Of a stretch of 64,000 nucleotides of DNA, positions 23,883 through 32,873 are shown one piece after another (the first letter of the stretch is position 1; each line of letters begins with the position of its first letter). The DNA is from Georgenia satyanarayanai. Lineage in GTDB: Bacteria > Actinomycetota > Actinomycetes > Actinomycetales > Actinomycetaceae. The notes below the pieces were generated by a model. It saw only the letters and a program-made list of their open reading frames with translations. It searched no databases and was not told where the DNA came from. The position numbers were made by a program, and so were the translations under genes. The DNA lies in NCBI RefSeq assembly GCF_009193135.1, contig NZ_VUKC01000005.1, forward strand, positions 124,001-188,000. Reading direction: 5' to 3'.

Positions 23883-24842
23883 CTAGGCCGGTCGCGTCAC
23901 CCGGATCGTCCCGTCCTCGTCCACGGACACCGGCATCGGGTCGCTGATGCGGCCGCCGAAGCCGCCGTCGTCGTCCACGTGCTCCCAGGCGAGGAGGGAC
24001 CAGCTGCCGCGGTGCTCGACGAAGCGCCCCGCGTAGAGGCTGGCGGTCGCGTCCCCGAGGAGGAACTGCTCTGTCTCCAGACGGAACGGGCCGAGCGGGC
24101 CGGGGCCGGTGAGGACGTGCGTACCTCCCTCGGCGACGAAGCCCGGGCGGCCCTGGCGGACGGCGCTGTGCTCACCGGCGGTGAGGCAGAACGCCACCCG
24201 CCAGGCGCCGCCGAGGTGGAGGAGCTGGGGCACCTCGAGGTGGTAGAAGTCGCCGGGCGCCGAGACGGGCGCCAGGGCCTCCCACGTGCGCAGGTCGTCG
24301 GACACGGCGTGCCCGATGACGCCGCGCCCGTCGAGCGGGCCGTGGTCGGCCCGCGCGGTGAGGTACATGTGGAAGCGGCCCGTCGTCGGCTCGTGCCAGA
24401 CCCAGGGGTCACGCCACGCCTCCTCGCGGACGCCGTCGTGCAGCCGCTCGTACCAGCGGGGGTCGGCCTCCAGCACCATGCCCTGCTTGGTCCACGTGAG
24501 GAGGTCGGGGGAGGTGGCCAGGCCCACCCGCTGGACCGCGCCGCCCTCCGCCGTCGAGACGCCCGTGTAGAACATGTGCCACACGCCGTCGTGGCGCATG
24601 ACGCTGCCCGTCCACGTCGCGAGGGAGTCGAAGTCCTCGCTCTCGCCGGGTCCGAGCGCGTCGGGCAGCACCTGCCAGCTGCGCAGGTCGCGGCTGACGG
24701 CGTGACCGACCGTCGCGCTGTGGTGACGCAGGTCGGGGTCGCCGAGCGACCTCGGTGCCTGGAGGTAGAAGACGTGGACGTCGTCCCCGTCGTGGGCGAA
24801 CCAGAAGTCCCAGACCCAGCGGTCGGGCAGGGCGAGCGGCAT
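23883..24842 (-). CDS. Five-bladed beta-propeller glycosidase, GH32/GH68/GH43-like
   Basis: 319 aa, no signal peptide, so cytoplasmic. Clan GH-J-like motifs: WVWDFWF at the N-terminus (Asp12 in the nucleophile position), TGSVMRHDGVWHMFYTG, WRDPWVWHEP (the RDP motif) and FYHLEVPQL, whose Glu could be the acid/base. It lacks the C-terminal beta-sandwich of true GH32 invertases, so GH43- or GH68-like assignments remain open. It probably hydrolyses a fructoside or another furanoside imported by the adjacent ABC system. It lies between the MalG-type permease (42 bp) and lacI2 (36 bp). Confidence 0.75.
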   Translation of the reverse strand: MPLALPDRWVWDFWFAHDGDDVHVFYLQAPRSLGDPDLRHHSATVGHAVSRDLRSWQVLPDALGPGESEDFDSLATWTGSVMRHDGVWHMFYTGVSTAEGGAVQRVGLATSPDLLTWTKQGMVLEADPRWYERLHDGVREEAWRDPWVWHEPTTGRFHMYLTARADHGPLDGRGVIGHAVSDDLRTWEALAPVSAPGDFYHLEVPQLLHLGGAWRVAFCLTAGEHSAVRQGRPGFVAEGGTHVLTGPGPLGPFRLETEQFLLGDATASLYAGRFVEHRGSWSLLAWEHVDDDGGFGGRISDPMPVSVDEDGTIRVTRPA

Positions 24843-24884
24843 GCGGCTGCTTTCTCTCGGTGGGGAGCTCGGGCGGGGCGGGCG

Positions 24885-25733
24885 TCAGCCCTTGAGGCCC
24901 GAGGAGGCCAGGCTCTGGACGAACCAGCGCTGGAAGAGGAGGAAGACGACGAGGACGGGCAGCACCATGAGGACGCCGAAGGCGAAGATCTGGCCCCAGT
25001 CATACGGGGGCTGGCCCTGGAACACCGCGATCGCCAGCGGCAGCGGCCGCTTCTGGGGCTGGTCGACCATCATGACCGGCCACAGGAAGGAGCCCCACGT
25101 CGTGAGGAAGGACAGGATCGCGACGGTCGCGAAGACCGGCTTGGACATCGGCACGACGATGCGCAGGTAGGTGCGCCACACGCCGGCGCCGTCCAGGCGC
25201 GCGGCCTCCTCGATCTCCTTGGGCAGGCCGATGAAGAAGGAGTAGAAGAGGTAGATCGAGAAGGCGCTCGCGACGAACGGCAGGATCTGGATGTAGTACG
25301 TGTTGCGGTGGTCGTTCAGCGCGTAGAACAGCGGCACCGCGATCGCCTCGAAGGGCAGGATCGTCAGGGCGACGACGCCGAGCATGACGGCGTCGCGCCC
25401 GCCCCAGCGCAGCCGCGCGAGGGAGTAGGCGGCCATCGAGTTGACGAGCAGGCCGAGGACGACGACGCCGGTCGTCACGAGCAGCGAGGTGAGGAAGAAG
25501 TCGGAGAAGTACCCGGTGGCCGGGCTGGAGAAGCGCCCGAGCATCCCGGTGTAGTTGTCCAGCGACAGGTCGCGGGGCACGAAGCCGCCCACGCCGTCGA
25601 TGACCTCCGAGGACGGCTTGAAGCTGCCGATGACGAGGTAGGCGATCGGCGCGACGAAGACGAGCGCGAGGACCGTGAGGAGGAGGTAGCTGCCCGCTGT
25701 GCGCGCGGGCCGGGACCGGGTGGTGGTGCTCAT
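24885..25733 (-). CDS. Carbohydrate ABC transporter permease (MalG type)
   Basis: 282 aa, six membrane segments. EAA loop KEIEEAARLDGAGVWRTYLRIVVPMSKP near residues 175-200. Ends LASSGLKG. Its ATG at 25733 overlaps the stop of the MalF-type gene by 4 bp. Confidence 0.93.
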   Translation of the reverse strand: MSTTTRSRPARTAGSYLLLTVLALVFVAPIAYLVIGSFKPSSEVIDGVGGFVPRDLSLDNYTGMLGRFSSPATGYFSDFFLTSLLVTTGVVVLGLLVNSMAAYSLARLRWGGRDAVMLGVVALTILPFEAIAVPLFYALNDHRNTYYIQILPFVASAFSIYLFYSFFIGLPKEIEEAARLDGAGVWRTYLRIVVPMSKPVFATVAILSFLTTWGSFLWPVMMVDQPQKRPLPLAIAVFQGQPPYDWGQIFAFGVLMVLPVLVVFLLFQRWFVQSLASSGLKG

Positions 25734-26659
25734 GCGATCTCACGCTCCTCGCGCAGCACGCGGCGCTGGATCAGGGTGATGGTCAGGACGATGAGGAAGA
25801 ACAGGACGGTGATGGCCGACGCGCGCCCGACGTTGTTCGCGGTGAAGGCGGTTGTCACGGCCTGGTACATGACCGTCGTCGTCGCGTCCTGCGGACCGCC
25901 GCCGGTCATGATGTAGACCTGGTCGAAGACGCGGAAGGACAGGATCGTCGTCACCATCGCGACGAAGATCAGGGTGTTGCGCAGGCCCGGCAGCGTGACG
26001 TGGCGCAAGCGCTGCCACGGGCCGGCCTTGTCGAGGGACGCTGCCTCGTAGAGCTCGCCCGGGATGCCCTGCAGCCCGGCGAGGAGGATGACCATCTGCA
26101 GTCCCACGCCCTGCCAGATCGACATGAGGATGATCGCGGCGAGCGCGGTGCTCGGGTTGCCCAGCCAGTCCTGGGAGGGGATGAGCCCGAAGGAGACGGT
26201 GTCGAGCACCGAGTTGAGCAGCCCGAGCTCCCCGCGGGTGTAGATGACCTTCCACACGACGGCGACGAGCGCCATGGGGAAGACGACCGGCATGAAGAAG
26301 AAGGTGCGGAAGACGGGCATGCCGCGCAGCGGCCGGTTGAGCAGGACGGCCAGCGCCAGCGCCAGCGACGTCTGCACCGGCACGACGACGGCCGCGAAGA
26401 TGAGGTTGTTGCGCAGCCCGGTGAGGAACTCACCCCGGAAGTCCGGGTCGAGGAGGATGCGCCGGTAGTGCTCGAGCCCGAACCACGACGGCGGCTGCGG
26501 CGTGTCCAGGCGCACGTTCTGCGTGGACAGCCAGCCCGCCAGCAGGAAGGGCAGCAGGACGAACAGGAGCAGCCCGACGGCGGCGGGCGCGATCATCGCC
26601 CAGCCCGCCACGGTCTCCGGGCGCCGGGCGCGTGCCCGGCGGGTCACCGCTGTGGTCAT
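25730..26659 (-). CDS. Carbohydrate ABC transporter permease (MalF type)
   Basis: 309 aa with six membrane segments after a basic N-terminus. EAA motif ELYEAASLDKAGPWQRLRHVTLPGLRN near residues 208-233; ASLD-type spacing is normal for the CUT1 family. It is separated from the upstream binding-protein gene by 59 bp that hold a large hairpin. Confidence 0.93.
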   Translation of the reverse strand: MTTAVTRRARARRPETVAGWAMIAPAAVGLLLFVLLPFLLAGWLSTQNVRLDTPQPPSWFGLEHYRRILLDPDFRGEFLTGLRNNLIFAAVVVPVQTSLALALAVLLNRPLRGMPVFRTFFFMPVVFPMALVAVVWKVIYTRGELGLLNSVLDTVSFGLIPSQDWLGNPSTALAAIILMSIWQGVGLQMVILLAGLQGIPGELYEAASLDKAGPWQRLRHVTLPGLRNTLIFVAMVTTILSFRVFDQVYIMTGGGPQDATTTVMYQAVTTAFTANNVGRASAITVLFFLIVLTITLIQRRVLREEREIA

Positions 26660-26676
26660 CGTTCCTCCTCGCGACG

Positions 26677-26714
26677 GTGCTGGGGGCGGGAGCGCGTGCT
26701 CCCGCCCCCAGCAC
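26677..26714 (-). terminator. Strong intercistronic hairpin behind the second solute-binding-protein gene
   Basis: A perfect 17-bp stem (26677-26693 with 26698-26714), loop GCGT, starting 4 bp past the stop of the binding-protein gene. No T-run. Its place mirrors the hairpin at 9021-9053 in the first sugar operon. Confidence 0.75.
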
Positions 26715-26718
26715 GGGG

Positions 26719-28044
26719 TCAGCTCAGGCCGTAGCCGTCGTTGTCCTGGAAGTCCAGGTCGATGGTGCGGGCGGCGGTGTCGAGCAGCTCCTGGGCGTTG
26801 CCGCCCTCGTAAGCGCCGAAGAACGCCTCGGAGAACTGCTGGCTGATGACCGGGTAGGCCGGTGTGATCGGGCGGGGGACCGCGACGCAGTCCGCGCTCG
26901 GCACGGCGTCACCGCAGGTGGCCTGCAGCGACTCGGCGAAGATCGCGAGCGGGCCGTCGGCGCCGTAGAGCTCGCTGGACTCGAGGACCGTGGTCGTGGC
27001 CGGGGGAGCGGCGTTGGCCTCCGTCATGGCCGCGACCTGCTCGTCGGAGGCGAGGAAGTCGAGGAAGGCCGCGGCGCCCTCGGCGTTCTCGCTCTCCGGG
27101 TTGACGCCCCACGCCCAGGAGCCCTGGCCGCTCTTGGGGCCGGCGCCGAAGTCGGGCAGCGGCAGGACGACGAGGTCCTCGCCCAGCGCCTCGGCGTAGG
27201 GGTTGTACATCCAGTGGCCCACCCAGCTCATCGCGACGCGGCCGTCGACGAACGCGGCGTCGTCGGTGTTCGGGTCGATGTACTCGCGCCAGCCGGCGAA
27301 GCGCTCGACGGCGGCGACGACCTCGGGGCTGTTGAGGTTCCCGTCGGCGGTGTTGTCCTCGACGATGTTCTGCCCGGTGGACCAGGCGACCGGCAGGAAG
27401 CCGTACGTGGGCCACTCGGCGCCGTAGTTCTCCTTGATGTCGAGGACCTGGCCGTCCTCGTCCTCCGCGGCGAGCGCCTCGAGCGCGGCCTCGAACTCCT
27501 CGACCGTCCAGGCGTCCTCCAGGCCCTGCGGGTACTCGACGCCCGCGGCCTCGAGCTTCGCGGCGCTGGCGTAGATGCCGAGGGAGGCGTCGAACTGGGA
27601 GATGCCGTAGACCTCGCCGTCGCTCGGGTAGGTGTTCTGCGCGAGGGCGGAGTCGGTCTGGTTGTCCAGCGTGTCGGCCGCGACGAGGTCACCGACGGGG
27701 GCGAGCTTCCCGGCGTAGACGAGCGAGGCCATCATCGGGCCGTCGTACTCCAGGACGTCGGGCAGCGAGTCCCCCGAGGTCGTCGTCACCGTGCTCGTGT
27801 AGTCGGCCTCGGGGACGAGCTGGAGGGAGGCCGTGTACTCCTCCTGGGAGGAGTTGAAGCCGTCGACGGCGGCCTGGAGGGCGTCGACCTCCGACTCCTG
27901 GCCCTGGTGTGCCCAGACGGTGACCTCACCGCCGCCCTCGCCGTCGCCGTTGCCGGACGAGGCGCCGTTGTCGTTGCCGCCGCATGCCGTCAGTGTCAGT
28001 GCCGCCGCCAGGGCGATCCCGATGGGTGTCCGTCGATTGTTCAT
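26719..28044 (-). CDS. Extracellular solute-binding lipoprotein
   Basis: 441 aa. Lipoprotein signal MNNRRTPIGIALAAALTLTAC-GG (Cys near 21) and an acidic/Gly/Ser tether. The mature part is a family 1 sugar-binding protein: VTVWAHQGQESEVDALQAAVDGFNSSQEEYTASLQLV, and FLDFLASDEQVAAMTEANAAPPATTTV. It is the first gene of the second CUT1 operon. As in the first operon there is no ATPase gene nearby. Confidence 0.93.
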   Translation of the reverse strand: MNNRRTPIGIALAAALTLTACGGNDNGASSGNGDGEGGGEVTVWAHQGQESEVDALQAAVDGFNSSQEEYTASLQLVPEADYTSTVTTTSGDSLPDVLEYDGPMMASLVYAGKLAPVGDLVAADTLDNQTDSALAQNTYPSDGEVYGISQFDASLGIYASAAKLEAAGVEYPQGLEDAWTVEEFEAALEALAAEDEDGQVLDIKENYGAEWPTYGFLPVAWSTGQNIVEDNTADGNLNSPEVVAAVERFAGWREYIDPNTDDAAFVDGRVAMSWVGHWMYNPYAEALGEDLVVLPLPDFGAGPKSGQGSWAWGVNPESENAEGAAAFLDFLASDEQVAAMTEANAAPPATTTVLESSELYGADGPLAIFAESLQATCGDAVPSADCVAVPRPITPAYPVISQQFSEAFFGAYEGGNAQELLDTAARTIDLDFQDNDGYGLS

Positions 28045-28108
28045 CTCTGCGCTCCCGACGCCTGTGTCTGATGGGGGTCTCGACCCGGCACGGGTGCCGT
28101 CCAGGCGG

Positions 28109-28126
28109 TGCCGAATCGATTCGGCA
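28109..28126 (-). promoter_or_regulatory. LacI-family operator of the second sugar operon
   Basis: TGCCGAATCGATTCGGCA is a perfect 18-bp palindrome with a central CG, 65 bp before the binding-protein ATG. On the minus strand TTGACA (28157-28152) lies 17 bp before CACGCT (28134-28129), a possible promoter. The operator would then cover the transcription start. Confidence 0.85.
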
Positions 28127-28321
28127 GAAGCGTGGCACCGGCCACCACGGCTGTCAAGGCGGCGGTGCGTCCGGCCTGCGGAGCCGCCGGCCGGGCCGGG
28201 CCGCCCGCGTGAGGTTGGGCACCTTCACCGACCCTTCACGTCCTCCCATCGCTCCCTCACATCGGCGGCCTATGCTGGACCGTCCGGGCCGCGCGGGTCC
28301 GACGTCGGCGATGAGGTGGGT

Positions 28322-29641
28322 ATGAGCGCAGTACTGCAGGTGAACGGCGGGACGCCGCTGAAGGGCGAGATCAGCGTCCGGGGCGCGAAGAACTTCGTCT
28401 CCAAGGCCATGGTCGCGGCGCTGCTCGGCGAGGACCCCTCCGAGCTGCGCAACGTCCCGCAGATCAAGGACGTCGAGGTCGTCTCCGGACTGCTGCGCCT
28501 GCACGGGGTCACGGTGGACTACGACGTCGCGGCCGGCGTCATCCGCCTCGACTCCAGCGACGTCGAGACCGCGCACGTCGCGGACATCGACGCCCACGCC
28601 GGCTCCAGCCGCATCCCGATCCTCTTCTGCGGGCCGCTGCTCCACCGCCTCGGCGAGGCCTTCATCCCCGACCTCGGTGGCTGCCGCATCGGCGACCGGC
28701 CGATCGACTACCACCTGTCGATCCTGCGCGAGTTCGGCGCCGTCGTCGACAAGCGCCCCCAGGGCATCCACATCACCGCCCCGCGCGGGCTGACCGGCGC
28801 GAAGATCGCCCTGCCCTACCCGAGTGTCGGCGCCACCGAGCAGCTCCTGCTCACCGCCGTGCGCGCCAAGGGCAAGACCGAGCTGAGCAACGCCGCCACC
28901 GAGCCGGAGATCATGGCGCTCATCGCCTTCCTCCAGCGCATGGGCGCGATCATCTCCGTCGACACCGACCGTGTCATCCGCATCGAGGGCGTCGACCGGC
29001 TCGGCGGCGCGACCTACACCGCGCTCACCGACCGCATCGAGGCCGGATCGTGGGCCTGCGCGGCCCTGGCCACCGGCGGCGACATCATGGTCCGCGGCGC
29101 GGACCAGCACGGGATGATGGCCTTCCTCAACACCTTCCGGAAGGTCGGCGGCGACTTCGAGGTCACCGACGACGGCATCCGCTTCTGGCACCCCGGCGGT
29201 GACCTCAAGCCGATCGTCCTGGAGACCGACGTCCACCCCGGCTTCATGACCGACTGGCAGCAGCCGCTCGTCGTCGCGCTCACCCAGGCCACCGGGCTGT
29301 CGATCGTCCACGAGACGGTCTACGAGAACCGCTTCGGCTTCACCGACGCGCTGCGCGGCATGGGCGCCCAGATCCAGGTGTACCGCGAGTGCCTCGGCGG
29401 CTCGCCGTGCCGCTTCGGGCACCGCAACTTCTACCACTCCGCCGTCGTCTCCGGCCCGACGCCGCTGCGCGCCGCCGACATCGAGCTCCCCGACCTCCGC
29501 GGCGGCTTCTCCCACCTCATCGCGGCGCTCGCCGCGGAGGGCACCTCGCGGGTGAGCGGCATCGACATCATCTACCGCGGCTACGAGGACTTCATGGGCA
29601 AGCTCAACGCCCTGGGCGCGGACGTCCAGCAGCTCGACTGA
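28322..29641 (+). CDS. murA: UDP-N-acetylglucosamine 1-carboxyvinyltransferase
   Basis: 439 aa from the ATG at 28322. It transfers enolpyruvate from PEP to UDP-GlcNAc, the first committed step of peptidoglycan synthesis. Motifs: RGAKNFVSKAMVAALLGED, AGSSRIPILFCGPLL, PDLGGCRIGDRPIDYHL. Cys121 in GGCRIG corresponds to the catalytic Cys targeted by fosfomycin; mycobacteria have Asp there. It is monocistronic, ends in a hairpin, and a TATGCT box at 28271-28276 may be its -10. Confidence 0.97.
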   Translation: MSAVLQVNGGTPLKGEISVRGAKNFVSKAMVAALLGEDPSELRNVPQIKDVEVVSGLLRLHGVTVDYDVAAGVIRLDSSDVETAHVADIDAHAGSSRIPILFCGPLLHRLGEAFIPDLGGCRIGDRPIDYHLSILREFGAVVDKRPQGIHITAPRGLTGAKIALPYPSVGATEQLLLTAVRAKGKTELSNAATEPEIMALIAFLQRMGAIISVDTDRVIRIEGVDRLGGATYTALTDRIEAGSWACAALATGGDIMVRGADQHGMMAFLNTFRKVGGDFEVTDDGIRFWHPGGDLKPIVLETDVHPGFMTDWQQPLVVALTQATGLSIVHETVYENRFGFTDALRGMGAQIQVYRECLGGSPCRFGHRNFYHSAVVSGPTPLRAADIELPDLRGGFSHLIAALAAEGTSRVSGIDIIYRGYEDFMGKLNALGADVQQLD

Positions 29642-29648
29642 GCAGGTC

Positions 29649-29686
29649 CACGGCCGGCCCGTGACACGTGTCATGGGCCGGCCGTG
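29649..29686 (+). terminator. Terminator of murA
   Basis: CACGGCCGGCCC (29649-29660) pairs perfectly with GGGCCGGCCGTG (29675-29686); the 14 bases between are also self-complementary. It starts 8 bp after the stop. Confidence 0.82.
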
Positions 29687-29753
29687 CGCGTCCCACCCGA
29701 GCCGGTGACACCGTGCACCGCTGCACGCGCGGAACGGGGTGGAGGGTGGGGGC

Positions 29754-30734
29754 ATGACCACCACCGACACCAGCTCCGTCATCTCCGTCACCGGCGTCCA
29801 GCGCCGCTACGGCTCCGGGAAGAGCGCCTTCACCGCGGTGCGCGGCGTGGACCTCACCGTCCGCCGCGGGGAGCTCTTCGCCCTCCTCGGCACCAACGGC
29901 GCGGGCAAGACCTCGCTGCTCGAGGTCGTCGAGGGGATCGCCCCGGCCACGGCCGGCACCGTCCGCGTCCTCGGCCGCGACCCCTACCGCGAGCGTCACC
30001 TCGTGCGCCCGCGCACCGGCATCATGCTCCAGGAGGCAGGCTTCCCCGCCGACCTCACCACCGCCGAGACCGCCCGCATGTGGCACGGCACCCTCGGTGC
30101 CCCGATGCCCGTCGCCGCCGCCCTCGAGCTCGTCGGCCTCGCCCACCGCGCCTCGGTCCAGGTGAAGTCGCTGTCCGGCGGTGAGCGCCGCCGCCTCGAC
30201 CTCGCCCTGGCGATCATGGGCCGGCCCGAGGTGCTCTTCCTCGACGAGCCGACCACCGGCCTGGACCCGCAGTCGCGCCGCGACGCGTGGGAGCTCGTGC
30301 GCCGGCTCCTCGAGGCGGGCACGACCGTCGTCCTCACGACGCACTACCTCGAGGAGGCCGAGGAGCTCGCCGACCGGCTCGCGATCATGCACGCGGGCCG
30401 GGTCGTCCGCGAGGGCACGGTCGCCGAGATCGTCGCCGGGGAGCCGGCGCGCATCCGCTACCGCACGACGGCCGGCGACCTCGCCGACCCGCGCGCCCTG
30501 CACGCCCTGCCCGCGCTCCTCACCGCCGGGCGCACCCGCACCGGCCTCGTCGAGGTCGAGTCGCGCGACCTCCAGGTCACGCTCACCGCGCTCCTCGAGC
30601 GCGCCAACGCCGCCGGCGAGGCGCTCACCAACCTCGAGGCCAGCCACGCCTCCCTCGAGCGAGCCTTCCTCGCGGTGGCCGGGGAGGACGACGACGCCGC
30701 GGCGCCGTCGGTCCCCGAGCCCGCCACCGCCTGA
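29754..30734 (+). CDS. ABC transporter ATP-binding protein (exporter type)
   Basis: 326 aa from the ATG at 29754 behind GGAGGGTGGGGG. Walker A GTNGAGKTS, Q-loop MLQEAGFP, signature LSGGERRRLDLALAI, Walker B VLFLDEPTTGLDP, then H-loop TTHYLEEAEELADR. The region after about 230 is the C-terminal domain seen in CcmA/NatA-type drug and antibiotic exporters. It is cotranscribed with the permease 38 bp downstream and a two-component pair, a layout typical for antimicrobial or envelope-stress efflux. Confidence 0.93.
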   Translation: MTTTDTSSVISVTGVQRRYGSGKSAFTAVRGVDLTVRRGELFALLGTNGAGKTSLLEVVEGIAPATAGTVRVLGRDPYRERHLVRPRTGIMLQEAGFPADLTTAETARMWHGTLGAPMPVAAALELVGLAHRASVQVKSLSGGERRRLDLALAIMGRPEVLFLDEPTTGLDPQSRRDAWELVRRLLEAGTTVVLTTHYLEEAEELADRLAIMHAGRVVREGTVAEIVAGEPARIRYRTTAGDLADPRALHALPALLTAGRTRTGLVEVESRDLQVTLTALLERANAAGEALTNLEASHASLERAFLAVAGEDDDAAAPSVPEPATA

Positions 30735-30772
30735 GCCGCTCCCGTCAGACCCGCCCCGAAGGGAACCCCACC

Positions 30773-31597
30773 ATGACCACCACCGTCCTGCAGCCCGCCA
30801 CCGCCTCGGCACCCCGCGCCGGACGCGTCCCCCGCGTCGCCTCGCTCGTGCGCGCCGAGCTGCTCCTCCTCGTCCGCAACCGCACCACGCTCTTCAACGC
30901 CGTCGCCCTCGCCCCGCTCACCGTGCTCTTCTTCACCACCCTCGGGCTGACGCCCGACGGCGGGGGCGCCGGCGTCGCCGGCATGCTCCTCACGGCGCTC
31001 GTGGCGCTGGCGCTCGTCGTCGTCGTCTACTACAACCTCACGACGACGATCGTCGCCCGCCGCGAGGAGCTCGTCCTCAAGCGGCTGCTCACCGGGGACG
31101 TCTCCCGAGCGGAGATCGTCACCGCGACCGCGGCCCCCGCGGTCCTCGTCCTCCTCGCCCAGCTCGTCCTCGGCGTCGTCGCGATGGCCGTGTGGCTGGA
31201 GGCGCCGACCCTGCAGAACCCGCTGTGGGTCGCGGCCGCCGTCGTCGGCGGGATCGTGCTCTTCGTCCTCCTCGCGGTGGCCTCCGCCGGGCTCACCCGC
31301 ACGGTGGAGACGGCGCAGCTGACGACGCTGCCGATTCTCATGGTCGCCACGGCGCTGTCCGGGCTCGCGATCCCGGTCGACGTCATGCCCGACGCCCTCG
31401 CGACCGTCGCGCAGTGGACGCCGATGTACCCGGTCGTCGCGCTCGTCCAGCACGGCCTCGGCGCCGTGGCGCTGGACGGGACGGCCGCCTCGGGCGCGTT
31501 CGCCGACGTCACCCAGCCGCTCGCGGCCCTGGCCCTGTGGATCATCCTCGGCGCCCTGGCCGCCCGTCGCTGGATGCGGTGGGAGCCGCGCCGCTGA
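30773..31597 (+). CDS. ABC-2 type transporter permease
   Basis: 274 aa with six membrane segments. The N-terminal part ELLLLVRNRTTLFNAVALAPL and the segment LVLKRLLTGDVSRAEIVTA are typical of ABC-2 permeases. The last hydrophobic stretch ends in WMRWEPRR. It pairs with the ATPase upstream; substrate unknown. Confidence 0.9.
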   Translation: MTTTVLQPATASAPRAGRVPRVASLVRAELLLLVRNRTTLFNAVALAPLTVLFFTTLGLTPDGGGAGVAGMLLTALVALALVVVVYYNLTTTIVARREELVLKRLLTGDVSRAEIVTATAAPAVLVLLAQLVLGVVAMAVWLEAPTLQNPLWVAAAVVGGIVLFVLLAVASAGLTRTVETAQLTTLPILMVATALSGLAIPVDVMPDALATVAQWTPMYPVVALVQHGLGAVALDGTAASGAFADVTQPLAALALWIILGALAARRWMRWEPRR

Positions 31598-31631
31598 CCG
31601 TCCCGCCCCCCGCTGCTGAGAGGATGCGCCC

Positions 31632-32873
31632 ATGCGACTAGTCGACTCGTGGCGCCGGCGGACCGGCCCGGAACGCTTCGAGACGTACACCCGCTGGACG
31701 CTCTACCTCCTGCTCGCCTTCGTCCCGCTCCTCGCGGCCTCGGTCATCGGTGTGACCGAGCTCGACGAGGAGCGGGCCGCCGCGTTCACCGCCTACGCCG
31801 GTCTGGTCGTCGTGGAGACCGGCGTGGCGATCGTCGTCATCCGCCAGGGGATCACCGCCTTCCGGGACAGCGCGCCGGTGCGCCGCGGACCGGTGGCACT
31901 CCTGCTCGTCGTCACGGCCGCGGCCGTCGTCGCCGCCGTGCTCGGGCTGCCCCCGGCCGGGGACTCGGCCTGGAGCGGCCGGGGAGCCGCGGTGCTCGTC
32001 GCGCTCGCCGCCTGCCTGTTCGCGGTGACGCCGGTGCTCACCTCCCCGGTGCTCCTGCCGCTCGCCCTCGTCGCCAGCGTGGCGGCGGCGCTCGCCAACG
32101 GGCCCACGCTCGACCGGCCGAACGTCGTGGCGATCGCCGGTGTCTTCGCGATCGTCCTGGTCGCGCTCACCCCCAGCTTCCGGATCTCGGTGTGGATGCT
32201 CGGGGTGGTGTGGGAGCAGGAGCGCACCCGCCAGCTCCACGCCCGCCTCGCCGTCGCCGAGGAGCGACTGCGCTTCTCCCGGGACCTGCACGACGTCCTC
32301 GGCCGGGCGCTGTCCGCCATCGCGCTCAAGAGCGAGCTCGGCGCGGAGCTGAGCCGCCGCGGCCAGGGGGAGCGGGCCGCCGAGCAGATGCTCGAGGTGC
32401 GCGAGCTCGCCAACGACTCGCTGCGCGAGGTGCGCGCCGTCGTCGCCGGCTACCGGCAGGCCGACCTCGCCACGGAGGTCGCCGGTGCCCGCTCCGTGCT
32501 CCGCTCGGCCGGTGTGCGCACCCGCATCATCGGTGAGGACGCCGACCTGCCACCCCAGGTCCAGTCGGCCCTGGCGTGGGTCGTGCGGGAGGGGGCGACG
32601 AACGTCGTGCGCCACTCCTCGGCCGCGACCTGCACCATCGACGTCGCGGTCCTGGACGACGGCGACGACCGGTTGGCCCAGCTGACGATCGTCAACGACG
32701 GCGTGAGCGGGCCGCCGTCGACCGGCTCCGGTCTCGTGGGGCTCTCCGAGCGTCTCGCCGACCTCGGTGGGACGGTGACGACCGAGGCGGCCGGCGACAC
32801 CTTCACCCTGCGGGCACGGGTCCCGCTCGACCGCGACGGCGCCGGCTCCGGTGCGACGATGGTGGCACCATGA
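31632..32873 (+). CDS. DesK-like sensor histidine kinase
   Basis: 413 aa. About six membrane segments occupy residues 17-195. The HisKA_3 dimerisation helix RLRFSRDLHDVLGRALSAIALK contains the phosphoacceptor His220. The HATPase domain follows with REGATNVVRHSSA (N box) and GSGLVGLSERLADLGG (G box). It would sense membrane or envelope state and phosphorylate the regulator that overlaps it by 4 bp (32870-32873). The adjacent exporter is the probable target. Confidence 0.93.
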   Translation: MRLVDSWRRRTGPERFETYTRWTLYLLLAFVPLLAASVIGVTELDEERAAAFTAYAGLVVVETGVAIVVIRQGITAFRDSAPVRRGPVALLLVVTAAAVVAAVLGLPPAGDSAWSGRGAAVLVALAACLFAVTPVLTSPVLLPLALVASVAAALANGPTLDRPNVVAIAGVFAIVLVALTPSFRISVWMLGVVWEQERTRQLHARLAVAEERLRFSRDLHDVLGRALSAIALKSELGAELSRRGQGERAAEQMLEVRELANDSLREVRAVVAGYRQADLATEVAGARSVLRSAGVRTRIIGEDADLPPQVQSALAWVVREGATNVVRHSSAATCTIDVAVLDDGDDRLAQLTIVNDGVSGPPSTGSGLVGLSERLADLGGTVTTEAAGDTFTLRARVPLDRDGAGSGATMVAP

